A stretch of DNA of 64,000 bases from Cylicocyclus nassatus (GCA_958299035.1 CATQJL010000326.1:2122232-2186231), one strand, 5' to 3'; positions 42,333 to 53,230 are shown, numbered from the stretch's first letter. The notes: generated by a model not told the origin, from the sequence alone. A program made the numbers and translations.

Positions 42333-44136
42333 AGGTTGTCAAGAAAATAATGTCGTTTTTCATAGCAAAGCCATGAGACAAATCCAAAAAAATAAGCGAA
42401 GGGTACTATTGCATAGAGCAAAGAAAGCTCTACAAGCACAGGTGCGATAAGGTGAGAATGACTCCTCCAGGGTGAAGGGGGTCACAGTGGTCGCAGCCCC
42501 TTCAGGGTGAAGGGTGTTTCACTTGGTAGAGAATTTATAAAATGTCGAGGGGGGAGCTATGGTGTTTTTTTATCATTTTTCCTAGTCAGAGTTCATAGTT
42601 TATTCCTTACCATCACTGATTATTTTTTTCTGAAATGTGAAGCGATGTGCTGCTGGATTAGCACACAATTATATTTCTGACAAGCACCTCGTACTTTTTT
42701 AACATTTCCTTTTCCTTTTTTATATCACCCTGCCTGTTTTTGGAATTATCATAGAAGATGTGCATGCGAGAACATTTGTTTCGGAAAGTTAGACAATTTC
42801 TAAACATTTACGAATTTTTTTAAAAGAAGAAATTCGTAAGTTCTGTTGATGAACAGCACGTCAGGAAAATGTTTTTAAAACCATCTTGTCTTTCGCTCTT
42901 AGACAATACACAGTTTGTCTGGAATCTGTTGAAAAAGTGCCTGGTGAAAAGAGTGGATAGTGGTTTCTGGATATTTACGAGTTTTTGAGATAGAAAAATC
43001 CGTAACCTCTGAAGATGAACATCTTGTACGACGTAACAGTTACCATTGAAACGGTCTCGTCCTCCGCTTTCAGAAAATGTATACTTTGCCTGGGGTCCGT
43101 CAGAAAAAGTGCCGGGTGAAGGGTGGGTGAGACTTTTATAATGGGGGTGCTCAAGTGGACGTCTTTTTACAGTGGTAAAAAAGCCTGTACTTGAGCACTC
43201 CCATTGTAAAAGTCTCACCCACCCTTCGCTCGGCACTTTTTCTAATGGACCCCAGGCAATGTATATATTTTCTGAAAGCGGAGGACGAGACGGTTCCAAT
43301 GGCGACCATATCGCCGTACAAGATCTTCATCTACAGAAGTTATGATTTTTTTAATGTTAAAAACTCGAAAATGTCCAGAAATCACTAGGACACCCTTCAC
43401 CCAGGCACTTTTTTTAACGGACTCCAGGCAAAGTATACATTTTCTGAAAGCAGAGGACGAGACAGTTTCAATGGTGACTATCTCGCCGTAAAAGGTGTTC
43501 ATCTACAAAAGTTATGATTTTTTTATTATTATAAAAACTGTAGATATCCAGAAATCACTACTCACACCCGTCACCAAGCACTTTTTTCAACAGACTCCCT
43601 CCATTCCTGTACATAAATAATTCAAGTACAAATATCTCCCTTGCTTAACCTTACCTCAATGTTGATTTTTTCTCGGCTTTTGATGAAGGGGGTCACCTTG
43701 ATCCCGGCTCAGGGGTGAAGAGGGGGTGAAAAAATTCTCACACTATTGCACCTATGTCTACAAGATGACATCCGAACATTGGCAGAACTTGTTGTTTACG
43801 CAAAGTTCAGAGGCAAAACATACAAGCAACTCGATACCAAAAAGATTTTCGCCCTCGAAAATCTTACGATCCTCTCAGTTGCTACTGCATGCAAAAGATA
43901 CATGCACTTATCCATAGGTACACTTGCTGTATTTTTTCCATGCTTAGAAACCAAGAAAAAATTGAAAAAAGGAAAATGGCAGACTCCGCCTTCAGTGGCA
44001 CTGGGCCCCACCCACATACGGCTTTGTATGCAACAAAGCTTTATAACTTTAACCATAAAATTTTAGCCTCGTATGTGCTCTAGTTCTCGAGTAATATCAA
44101 TTTAACCCGAAAAAAACGACATTATTTTCTTGACAA
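42333..44136. mobile_element. outer inverted-repeat element holding a second foldback
   Basis: AGGTTGTCAAGAAAATAATG (42333) has an exact inverted partner CATTATTTTCTTGACAACCT (about 44116). Between them is the foldback 42440-43757. The remaining right part (43757-44060) has a coding-looking stretch, DIRTLAELVVYAKFRG then KTYKQLDTKKIFALENLT, which faintly recalls the end of a BTB domain; this is a weak call and could be captured host sequence. Confidence 0.55.
42440..43757. mobile_element. 1.3-kb foldback element with tandem subrepeats, family F2
   Basis: Ends AGGTGCGATAAGGTGAGAAT and ATTCTCACACTATTGCACCT. Each arm holds about 165-bp tandem subunits (CTTTTTCTAATGGACCCCAG.., CTTTTTTTAACGGACTCCAG..) with GCGGAGGACGAGACGGTT; the arms meet at GTGGACGTCTTTTTACAGTG (about 43165). 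The tip sequence AGGTGCGATA is shared with family F1. No gene. Confidence 0.85.
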
Positions 44137-44394
44137 CCTAATAAAATGTATACAGGTGCGTGAGATTGTAGTCACAATTTTGTATGGTTCTATGTATGTA
44201 TGTCAGTTATAAATTATACTTGAGGGGTGACGGTGCAGGAGGGACAAAGGGATTGCCGCCTGCAACCGCAGGAGTAAATAGGAGCACGAGGAACATGGGG
44301 AAGAACTGGCAAATACCCAGGTTTCTGGCAATGATATACACGTGGAAGCAGGACCTCGTAACTCTGCTTGGAGAAAATCTTGAAAGATCCACTA

Positions 44395-44640
44395 GACATA
44401 TAGGGTTTATCAAACGCAGTGTCGCTTGCATCAGCATCTCCATTCCCGCGCTGGACTCTGTGTTTCTTCTGCGGAACATGCTCTCAAGCACTTTCCCAGG
44501 GCGAGCGTGGGAAAGGCGACGTCTCAATCGATTGGAAGTGATTACACAGCATGTTCGCGGAATAGACGCAGAGTCCAGCGCGGGAGCGGAGATGCTGATG
44601 CAAGCGACATTGCGTTTGATAAGCCCTGTATTTGATGCAG
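44395..44640. mobile_element. palindromic element, about 0.25 kb
   Basis: AGGGTTTATCAAACGCAGTG and GCTTGCATCAGCATCTCC pair with GGAGATGCTGATGCAAGC and CATTGCGTTTGATAAGCCCT. No coding role. Confidence 0.75.
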
Positions 44641-45860
44641 CACGTGTGGGTTTTGAGCATTTCTAAAAACGAAGTCGCTTTGAGCTGCATGCTTTCAAGT
44701 CTCTTTTGAAGTAATATGGGAGGTGAGCCATAAAAATTAGCAAAACAAGGAAATAATTGTTTCGGAACGGCGTTCAATGAAAAGAGAAGCATTATTGTGT
44801 ATGAAAATTCAGCAAAGAAAGATAGAAAGAGTGTTACCCAAAATATCAAGGAAACAACAACCTGGGCATTGTAATAGAAAAAGAGATGATTGGAAGTCTT
44901 ACCTATTAGCCCCTCTGAACATCTTCCAGTCGTAAATTGGAGCGCGGTAATTGTCAAAACTTATTGACTCGGAATCTGTTCAACGCTGGAAAAAAGCAGC
45001 AATGATTTGGTTCGCTCTTTTTACCAAATGACAGATATTCAAACGTTTAAGTAATTTGAACCCCCAAAAAGTCCAAAACTTGAGTGTTCTTCGAAATGTA
45101 TTCCCTGAACCAACCCAATAGGGATTGCTTGATGGTCTAAGAACATCAAAGAGAACAAGTACAGTTTGTACTTGTTCTCTTTGATGTTATGATGCTTCCG
45201 ATAAAATAATGTATCTCATCTTCGCAGAAGCCTCCACATGTGTTCTTCTTGGGATTCCGATGTAGTTGACCAATTTAGAGTACAAAAGTTTCTTTGAAGT
45301 AGCAGTCTGGGTTTTAAAACCTTTGAACCATATTGAAAAAGGTGAATGAATATGTTCATCAAACCCATTAATCGAGTTACCTCTATTCCTAGTGACCGTT
45401 CAATGTTGATTCCAAATCCATCTTATTTAACTTGCAAATGTCTAAAGCAGAGTTGTGAGGGTGTTTTCACATGAATGCTACTGGGTTCTGATCCTTGCTA
45501 AATAATATGCGCAATGCTCTCACCCTATCGTTACCTGCGGCTATAGGCGACAAGGCCCTTAAGACGCTGCACCGCCTCCTGTTTGAAACATAATGTTTTA
45601 TATTTGGAATAGACTAGAATGTACGCTCAATGTGTACTCATTGTACAAATTCATAGATATAAATAGTTGCAATGGAAAGCACATGTTGTTTCTGAGGACC
45701 TTGCTGGGTGTCCAAGTGGTATTAATGAATAAAAAATGTCACGGAACTTGACGGTTTCCTGTACTTATGAGCCTACTTGCAATAAAGGACAGTAGGAATC
45801 GCTAGGATCGACAGAAAGTTCATGCAGGTAAGTAAGTTTGAGTGAATCAAGTCAGCCAAA
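44641..45860. other. no confirmed gene; contains a perfect 22-bp-arm hairpin
   Basis: A minus-strand hydrophobic open frame (VVVSLIFWVTLFLSFFAEF, 44860 to about 44650) has a good acceptor, but the exon before it (44975-44903) joins out of frame. Otherwise AT-rich sequence. Confidence 0.3.
45142..45188. repeat. perfect hairpin, 22-bp arms, 3-base loop
   Basis: AACATCAAAGAGAACAAGTA + CA, loop GTT, then the exact complement. No mismatches, so it is either recent or maintained. The loop is too small for a normal pre-miRNA. Confidence 0.85.
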
Positions 45861-45868
45861 CTTAAGTG

Positions 45869-47560
45869 CTGGGTGGTAAGTTATTTGTTTTTATGTAGTA
45901 AATAATATTGATAAATAGTAAATGTATAGAAAAATAAGTAGAATATAAAAAATAAGAAATAAATAAACAATGGACTCGTGGACCGAAGAATTTCCGGAAG
46001 TCAAGAGCCAGTTCATCGGCTTTTTGCAGAGGAACAGGAGAAGACGGCTCATCTAACCACCAAGGTTTGTGTGGAGCGTTTTGCTCTAGATGGGGTTTAT
46101 ACCATCTCTAGATGGGGTTTATACCATATCTCCATAAATACTTTCTACTCGCAGATCTCAAGGCGCGAGTGCAGCGTTTAGAAGAAACACCAGCACCTGC
46201 TGGGTGGTAAGTTATTTGTTTTTATGTAGTAAATAATATTGATAAATAGTAAATGTATAGAAAAATAAGTAGAATATAAAAAATAAGAAATAAATAAAGG
46301 AACAGTTTGAATTAACGCAAGATGCTCTTGCCCTAGTCGGAGGGAAATATAAGCGCTTACAATCTGAGAAGAAACACCAGCACCTGCTGGGTGGTAAGTT
46401 ATTTGTTTTTATGTAGTAAATAATATTGATAAATAGTAAATGTATAGAAAAATAAGTAGAATATAAAAAATAAGAAATAAATAAAGGAACAGTTTGAATT
46501 AACGCAAGATGCTCTTGCCCTAGTCGGAGGGAAATATAAGCGCTTACAATCTGAGAAGAAACACCAGCACCTGCTGGGTGGTAAGTTATTTGTTTTTATG
46601 TAGTAAATAATATGATAAATAGTAAATGTATAGAAAAATAAGTAGAATATAAAAAATAAGAAATAAATAAAGGAACAGTTTGAATTAACGCAAGATGCTC
46701 TTGCCCTAGTCGGAGGGAAATATAAGCGCTTACAATCTGAGAAGAAACACCAGCACCTGCTGGGTGGTAAGTTATTTGTTTTTATGTAGTAAATAATATT
46801 GATAAATAGTAAATGTATAGAAAAATAAGTAGAATATAAAAAATAAGAAATAAATAAAGGAACAGTTTGAATTAACGCAAGATGCTCTTGCCCTAGTCGG
46901 AGGGAAATATAAGCGCTTACAATCTGAGAAGAAACACCAGCACCTGCTGGGTGGTAAGTTATTTGTTTTTATGTAGTAAATAATATTGATAAATAGTAAA
47001 TGTATAGAAAAATAAGTAGAATATAAAAAATAAGAAATAAATAAAGGAACAGTTTGAATTAACGCAAGATGCTCTTGCCCTAGTCGGAGGGAAATATAAG
47101 CGCTTACAATCTGAGAAGAAACACCAGCACCTGCTGGGTGGTAAGTTATTTGTTTTTATGTAGTAAATAATATTGATAAATAGTAAATGTATAGAAAAAT
47201 AAGTAGAATATAAAAAATAAGAAATAAATAAAGGAACAGTTTGAATTAACGCAAGATGCTCTTGCCCTAGTCGGAGGCAAATATAAGCGCTTACAATCTG
47301 AGAATTATGCATTTGTTGCATTTTAACGCACTTGTTGTACTGAAAAAAGGGAGTGCGACGCCTAGAAGGAAAGTCGTTGATCTTCAACAGATCGACTGCA
47401 CCGTGGAAGGGGCTGCACCAGGCGCGAGTGCAGCGTTTAGAAGAAACACCAGCACCTGCTGGGTGGTAAGTTATTTGTTTTTATGTAGTAAATAATATTG
47501 ATAAATAGTAAATGTATAGAAAAATAAGTAGAATATAAAAAATAAGAAATAAATAAACAA
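45869..47560 (+). repeat. minisatellite that carries exon-intron junctions (187-bp unit)
   Basis: Block A (CTGGGTG|GTAAGTTATTTG ... AAATAAATAAA, about 95 bp, intron-like) occurs eight times: about 45869, 46200, 46387, 46574, 46760, 46947, 47134, 47459. After six of them comes block Y (GGAACAGTTTGAATTAACGC...ATCTGAG), after two comes block X (CAATGGACTCGTGGACCG...). Six A-Y units follow one another with 186-187 bp periods and near identity, so the expansion is recent. Each unit preserves a GT donor and an AG acceptor around a coiled-coil exon. Confidence 0.9.
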
Positions 47561-48218
47561 TGGACTCGTGGACCGAAGAATTTCCGGAAGTCAAGAGCCA
47601 GTTCATCGGCTTTTTGCAGAGGAACAGGAGAAGACGGCTCATCTAACCACCAAGGTTTGTATGGAGCGTTTTGCTCTAGATGGGGTTTATACCATATCTC
47701 CATAAATACTTTCTAGCTCGCAGATCTCAAGGAACAGTTTGAATTAACGCAAGATGCTCTTGCCCTAGTCGGAGGCAAATATAAGCGCTTACAATCTGAG
47801 AAGTATGCATTTTCACAAGTAATACGTGGTGTATTTGTAGTTACTTGACCCTTTACGTTTAGCGCATCAATCTGCGCTTCAATAAAGAACACTCATACCC
47901 GGGTGGTTGAAATCAATAAGTCTATCAATGTAAACCGCGTATTTTCTCTAGCGCTTTCGCATCGCACATTGTTTGTTTGTTGCTTTCAGAAAAACTCAAA
48001 TGAATATGAGCGAACCATAACCTCTGCTAATGTAGCCGGTTATGAAGAAGCGAGAAGTGTGCTAGATTCTATTGATCGATTATGTAATGTAGATGGGGAT
48101 CGGGAACCAATCGTACGTTATAATAAGTGTACCTCAAAACTTTTCTCTCGTTGCACTCACAGTATCGCAGATCGCGATGCAATTGAGCAAGATAATGCAT
48201 GAGAGTTGCATACGATGA
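45970..48218 (+). CDS. coiled-coil protein, exons amplified by the minisatellite
   Basis: Exon segments on plus: GSQEPVHRLFAEEQEKTAHL|TTK (about 45972-46067, duplicated at about 47568), ARVQRLEETPAPAG (about 46161-46206), EQFELTQDALALVGGKYKRL (last copy about 47731-47800, continuing QSEKYAFSQVIRG), KNSNEYERTITSANVAGYEE then ARSVLDSIDRLCNVDGDREP (47990-48112), and a last exon 48171-48218 (IAMQLSKIMHESCIR, stop). Heptad-like spacing suggests a coiled coil. The internal repeated exon is 94 nt, not a multiple of three, so consecutive copies cannot be spliced together in frame; only one copy can be used, or the locus is partly broken. The true start was not found. No family recognised. Confidence 0.5.
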
Positions 48219-48694
48219 CCCCTCAATACCAGCTGAGACGTTCACGGATCGCAATGCTTGCTAGATAAAAAAAGCTGGTTGCGGAATGCCAAGGGATGAA
48301 TCTACGATGCCAGATGCGACATTTCACTCGACAAAAAGACCCCGGTCCATAGACAAAAATGATTGCAGCTGCAGAAGGAACGATGGAGCCAGCAAGCGAA
48401 CGTCCATATATACTTAGTATTACTCATGCATTTTCCATCACTTACGCTCATTGCTTGTGTTGCCTTGCTATCCGCTCATTCTTTGTACGTAAGATAGCAT
48501 ATTTAACACTCCCACCGTATGTTTTCTAATCTCCTCTTGTACATTTCTTACAAGTAGTCCAAATTCAAAGATTTCCAAGATACCATTTTGGTTTGACTTA
48601 TCGTCATCATAGTTTCAACTACTTGTTAGCGATTTCGTCACCTTTTCATGTTAATGCTTCGTTGTTTATGTATGTATATTTCAAGCAAAATGAC

Positions 48695-48716
48695 GGTTCA
48701 ATTACCCAAGTTTGAG
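48695..48716 (+). other. genomic copy of the SL1 spliced-leader sequence (21/22)
   Basis: GGTTCAATTACCCAAGTTTG + AG, one mismatch from the nematode SL1 leader GGTTTAATTACCCAAGTTTG + AG. It is not an SL RNA gene: the base after the leader is A, not the GT of the SL donor, and the SL RNA body is absent. It is followed 17 bp later by an ATG (ATAATCGGCAATAAACATG), and lies antisense to the last codons of the minus-strand gene. Confidence 0.85.
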
Positions 48717-49316
48717 ATAATCGGCAATAAACATGTGCCGTTCGTGTGGTGGTGGTTGGTGTGGTTCAATTGGCAAGGTTGTGGCAACCCTTTTACGCAG
48801 TGCATTTAAAGCATCGAGGCATTTGCTAAGATCTTTTTCTATGATCTTTCGCCTTTGCTCAAGCTGAAATTGAGAACGTGCATAGTCTTTGCTGAAAACG
48901 ATCGTCAAAATGAAAAGTCTCTCCAGGCTGGCGCTTGAAGAAAACTAGGAATGTAATAGAGAAAAAACTAACCATAAATTCGAGCTCTTCCTCAACTCTT
49001 TGAAAACTTCCGAAGGCTTTTCAGCCTCTTTCATCATGTTTGCAAAATAGAGCAGCATCGCTTCTGCCAAATCATGGAGTGCACGAACTTGTGATATCTA
49101 AAAGTAGCATCAGTTTCCACGCACGAAAGAAATTTTAACATACCGTTTTCTCACTCATAGTCGACTCGGATTCACTCGATAAAGCAATAATCTCTTGGAT
49201 GTATGTTTGTGTAAGCTTCTTCGATTCTTGTAACCTTCGCTGTTGTATCTCGCCAGCCTTGCACACGCATCTCTTACTATACTCAAGACCGCCGATCATC
49301 TTCAAATCATTCGTCT
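48702..49316 (-). CDS. coiled-coil protein, C-terminal exons
   Basis: Three exons in phase: 49316-49144 (ETNDLKMIGGLEYSKRC then VCKAGEIQQRRLQESKK), 49097-48973 (ISQVRALHDLAEAMLLYFAN then MMKEAEKPSEVFKEL) and 48891-48702 (KDYARSQFQLEQRRKIIEKD, then TLPIEPHQPPPHERHMF, ending IADYLKLG and TAA). Long charged helices with Leu/Ala heptads indicate a coiled-coil or BAR-like helical protein; I cannot assign a family. The upstream exons lie beyond the 2.1-kb palindrome at 49333-51497; those at 53870-54190 are candidates. The last four codons plus stop are the complement of the SL1-like sequence. Confidence 0.6.
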
Positions 49317-49614
49317 CTGGAAGTATATATGATTAGAGATGGGAGGCGTGCAAGTGTTACCCAGGCAGCCGTCTGGTGCCGCAGCCAGCCGCCAGAGCTG
49401 GCACCATCGCCGCGGCTGAGCTACCGTAAGCGCGCTTTCGTTGTCCACAACCTCTCGATGAGAGATATTCGCAGCAGCCTCGCACCTCATCGCGCTGAGG
49501 TGCGAGAATTCCCTCAGAGGTCACGCGACTGCCTCATAGTATATCGATCAAGACTGCAGAAAAATTGCAGTTTATTAATAATTTGCCCTATAAAGATGTG
49601 CAAAAACAAAAGTA

Positions 49615-50290
49615 GGAAATAAAATTATTGTTTAATTAAAAGATTGGATCAAGAGTCTAATAATGACAGAAAACCCTGAAAAAATTAAGTAAGGAAGAAA
49701 ACTGAACGTATTCAGTTCTCTTCAACAACAAAAAAAAAACATAATTACAATAAGGGAAGAATTCATATAAAAACATATTGAATACAGAGTTTCTCAACAA
49801 TTCGTCGTGACTTTTAAATCAGAAGAATATTTAGGGTTTTTGAGTTTTTTTTGGAGATTCCGAATTTAGTTGTAGTCCAAAGAATCCTGCAAATATAGAG
49901 CTGCCAGAAACCAGAAAAACCATTTTGGAAACCATTTTAAAAGAACCGCGCTCAACTTTGAAATGAGCATGGAAATGTAGGTTATTGAATTGTTTTCTGG
50001 AATCTTCCTGGAATTCCAGTAAACATTGATTTGTTTGAAATTGCACGGTTTCCAAAGAAGATGAACGCCTCCTTTTAAATAGCTTCTCGAATAAAATTCT
50101 ATTATTCTATATTCTTGTGGGCTCATTCCATTTCTAATTTTTTTCTGTTGAAGAGAATTGAATATGTCCAGTTTTCTTCTTTACTGAAGTTTTTCAGTTA
50201 TTTGTTCCATTACTGGGCTCTTAATCCAATCTTATAATTATGCGATTATTTCATTTTTTATTTTTTTATTTTTTGCTTATTTTTTGTAGC
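49615..50290. mobile_element. foldback element, AT-rich
   Basis: TTAAAAGATTGGATCAAGAG and GAACGTATTCAGTTCTCTTC pair with CTCTTAATCCAATCTTATAA and GAAGAGAATTGAATATGTCC. Arms about 150 bp; the interior has a minus-strand open frame without support. Confidence 0.75.
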
Positions 50291-50335
50291 AACATACTAA
50301 TAAACTACAAATTTTCTGCCATCCTGATCGATATA

Positions 50336-51284
50336 TTAGGTTGTTACATAAGTCTTGTTACACTTAACTTCTAACGGCGATAAGTCATACACCTCATAGT
50401 CTTTGCAGGACTCCAAGGTACCATTCGATAGAGCAAGGCAAGCTCTACAAAATGGTCTGCAAAATTTCGCACCAGCTCCGACCCACCGTAAGTTTGCACC
50501 CAAAATCTGAGTCATACTTAAGTTCAAAAAATCATTCATATCTGTGTTCAAACAAATCCTACGGATCTTCAACTTGCTCACAAAAATTGCCCACTATATC
50601 TAACACTCATATGTACCGTTGCTGTATTTTTTCCTTATCTAGAAATCGAGAAAAACAATTTTTTTTAGTTTTTACAAAAATGGAGCTATGCTGTTTCTAT
50701 TTATGTAGCTGTATACTACAAGCTTTTAGAAGTACGACCGTAAATTTTCAGCTTCCCAGAAGCCCTAGTTTTCGAGAAATACCTAATTTAGCATTGAACA
50801 CCCGTGTGACAAAAGCTAAATTTGGTATTTCTCGAAAACTAGGGCTTCTGGGAAGCTGAAAATTTACGGTCATACTTCTAAAAGCTTGTAGTATACAGCT
50901 ACATGAATAGAAACAGCATAGCTTCGTTTTCGTAAAAACTAAAAAAAATTGTTTTTCTCGATTTCTAGATAAGGAAAAAATACAGCAACGGTACACATGA
51001 GTGTTTGAAATAGTGGGCAATTTTTGTGAGCAAGTTGGAGATCAGTAGGATTTGTTTGAACAAAGAAATGAATTTTTCGCGATTTTTTGAATTTCAGTAC
51101 GACTCAGGTTTTGGCTGCAAACTTACGGTGGGTCAGAGCTAGTGCGAACTTTTGCAAACCATTTTGTAGAGCTTGCTTTGCTCTATCGAATGGTACCTTG
51201 GAGTCCTGCAAAGACTATGAGGTGTATGACTTATCGCCGTTAGAAGTTAAGTGTAACAAGACTTATGTAACAACCTAATACTAT
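50336..51284. mobile_element. palindromic mariner-type MITE (TTAGGTTGTTACATAAG ends)
   Basis: TA-bounded, ends TTAGGTTGTTACATAAGTCT and exact complement, arms almost identical throughout (CGGCGATAAGTCATACACCT; ACCATTCGATAGAGCAA; TTTTTCCTTATCTAGAAATC), meeting around 50790. High arm identity indicates a recent or gene-converted palindrome. No transposase. Confidence 0.88.
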
Positions 51285-51497
51285 GAGGCAGTCGCTCGAC
51301 CTCTGAGGGAATTCTCGCACCTCAGCGCGATGAGGTGCGAGGCTGCTGTGAAAATCTCTCATCGAGAGGTTGTGGACGACGAAAGCGCGCTTACGGTAGC
51401 TTAGCCGCGGCGTTGATGCCAGCTGAGGCGGCTGGCTGCGGCACCAGGCGGCTGCCTGGGTAACACTTGCTACGCACCCGATTAGAGATTTGATTAC

Positions 51498-52080
51498 CAG
51501 ATTGAACAGAACCCAAGATTAAAAGCGCCGACTAAGGTTTTGGTTTATACTTCTAACACCGCGACAATCTCTCCGAGCCCCTAGTACGCATCCACATCCG
51601 TTATCAGCAAATCAGCAAAGTCATGGGTTGTGAAAACATTCTTCTTCTCATATTGTGAAAGTGTTTTTCCAGGCTGGACCTGTATTTATTTATTTCTTAA
51701 TTTTTATATTCCACTTATTTATCTGTACATTTACTATTTTATGTACTACATAAAAAATAACTTACACTTACGTCACCTCGCCTCCTCCATGATCAAACGT
51801 ATGCGTCACTTTGAACTGCCTCACTTCTTGTTTAGTGAGTTTTGTGCTCTGTATATTCATTTTAATTATATTTTTCATTTATTTATTTATTTCTTATTTT
51901 TTATGTTCTACTTATTTATCGATGGTGGTCTAGACACATCAAATCCGAGAAAGGTACAGTTTGTGCCACTTCCCTCAATGGGCCTGCGTTAAGATTACTT
52001 AACTTAAATATAGAATAGACTAATAAAGCGTAATCTCTTGATAATCCCGTAATCTTTTCTTTACTTTATTACTTTATCCT
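51498..52080. other. AT-rich sequence without confirmed gene
   Basis: Contains T-rich and TTTATTTATTTATT repeats (51870-51900). A plus open frame of 120 codons (51630-51989) is Phe/Tyr/Ile-rich from this composition and has no splice or family support. Confidence 0.35.
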
Positions 52081-52084
52081 CTCG

Positions 52085-53230
52085 TAAGCCTTCAGATCAG
52101 AGGTGCGAGAGTCGGAGCCGAGTCTTCCCCTACCTTCACTTTTGAGTTATTTAGTGCGACCACCTTCACTTTTGAGTTTCGAATTTTTTTGCTGAAGCTA
52201 AAAAAAGGAAAATAAGCAAAACGAACGCAAAAAAAGCATTGAGAACATATTTCTATGTAGTTCATTTTTAGGAGCTCGCCGTCGCCTACTGCGAGCACCT
52301 GAAGCCCATCACCGACATGGACGCATCTAGGCCTCAGCACTTTCCATAAATTCTTAGAACAAAGCTTTTCGATGAATTTCAAAAGCTCTTACCCAAGGTT
52401 CCTCTTTAGGGCCAGTGACTGTGATCTAACGCCCTCTTTAGGGCCACAAATACGATGAGTACAGCGGCATAAATATTTGAAATAAACGTGTTAATCAAAT
52501 GTTGTATCTTATATAGGGCATTTGGAAAATTGTGACGATGGCGCGACCGCGCGCGACACGCACGCACCCCCATTTCTTGGTTTTTGTCTCTAATTAAATA
52601 GTTTTTCTGCTAACATATGATAGTATTCAGACACTGAAAGTGACTGAGCTGAGCGTTGCGGTGATGCCTTTTTGTATGGGTGTTTTATGCTCCTGTGTGC
52701 GCAAGAACCGCAGTCAACTCGTCGTCACGATTTTAAAAATGAACCATATATAAAGCTGAATGTGTGTCTGTCTGTATGTATGTGCGGAATAGGATTTTTT
52801 ATTTCTCAGACCGATTTGGACCAAACTTGGCACACGTACACTTCGGGGCAGGGAGCGTGTCATAGGCAACTTCGTTGTCGATCGATATCGATTTTATCGA
52901 TTTTATCGATTTTTTGCAAAGCTTGAGCCACAGGGCTGGGAGTCGGCACAGGGGAGTAAGTGAGTATGGCGATTCCGAATACAATAGTTTTCAGAATTAT
53001 CGATTACTTTTATCCAAGTTTAACAGTATAAATCAGCTAGATTTTACGTGTTTTATTGAGTAAATTTTATTATACGTACTGCGAGGAAAATAGGTCGATC
53101 CACGCAGTAATCACCAAGAACCAGAATTTCGAATAATAAAATAGCGACCATGCAAAATTTTCACTGCTATAAATCTGGTGGTTGAAGATGTCAGCAGCTG
53201 CGACTTCATAGGTTTCAAAGGGTAAGCGTT
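52085..53230. mobile_element. broken family F1 foldback with unrelated sequence inside
   Basis: Left part carries the F1 right-end sequence in inverted form (CAGAGGTGCGAGAGTCGGAG, CACCTTCACTTTTGAGTT). At 52420 GCCCTCTTTAGGGCCACAAA and ATACGATGAGTACAGCGGCA match 40785. At 53090 GGTCGATCCACGCAGTAATC and AAGATGTCAGCAGCTGCGAC match 40945-41060. Between about 52510 and 53030 is sequence absent from the first copy, including ATCGATATCGATTTTATCGA repeats at about 52880. Confidence 0.7.

Larger units (their letters stand above)
49333..51497. mobile_element. 2.1-kb inverted-repeat element with two others inside
   Basis: Arms of about 210 bp: GATTAGAGATGGGAGGCGTG at the left pairs with the right end GCTACGCACCCGATTAGAG region and inner AGTGTTACCCAGGCAGCCG / CGGCTGCCTGGGTAACACT. 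Each arm also has a local hairpin, CTCGCACCTCATCGCGCTGA + GGTGCGAG. The interior holds a foldback (49615-50290) and a palindromic mariner-type MITE (50336-51284), giving nested hairpins. It sits in an intron of the minus-strand coiled-coil gene. Confidence 0.85.

Noticed and set aside
44484..44975. Minus-strand hydrophobic exon pair (VVVSLIFWVTLFLS...)
   Set aside because: The best donor and acceptor leave phase 2 to 0, giving an immediate stop; its 3' part runs into a palindromic element.
45869..47560. CRISPR-like array
   Set aside because: Units are 187 bp with no variable spacers, in a nematode genome; it is a minisatellite.
46959..47703. Minus-strand ORFs of 142 and 88 codons
   Set aside because: They run antisense through the 187-bp minisatellite and simply repeat the same Tyr/Phe/Ile-rich peptide; the plus strand has the splice signals.
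48695..48716. Functional SL1 RNA gene
   Set aside because: The leader is not followed by a GT donor, the SL RNA body or its Sm site, so only the leader is present.
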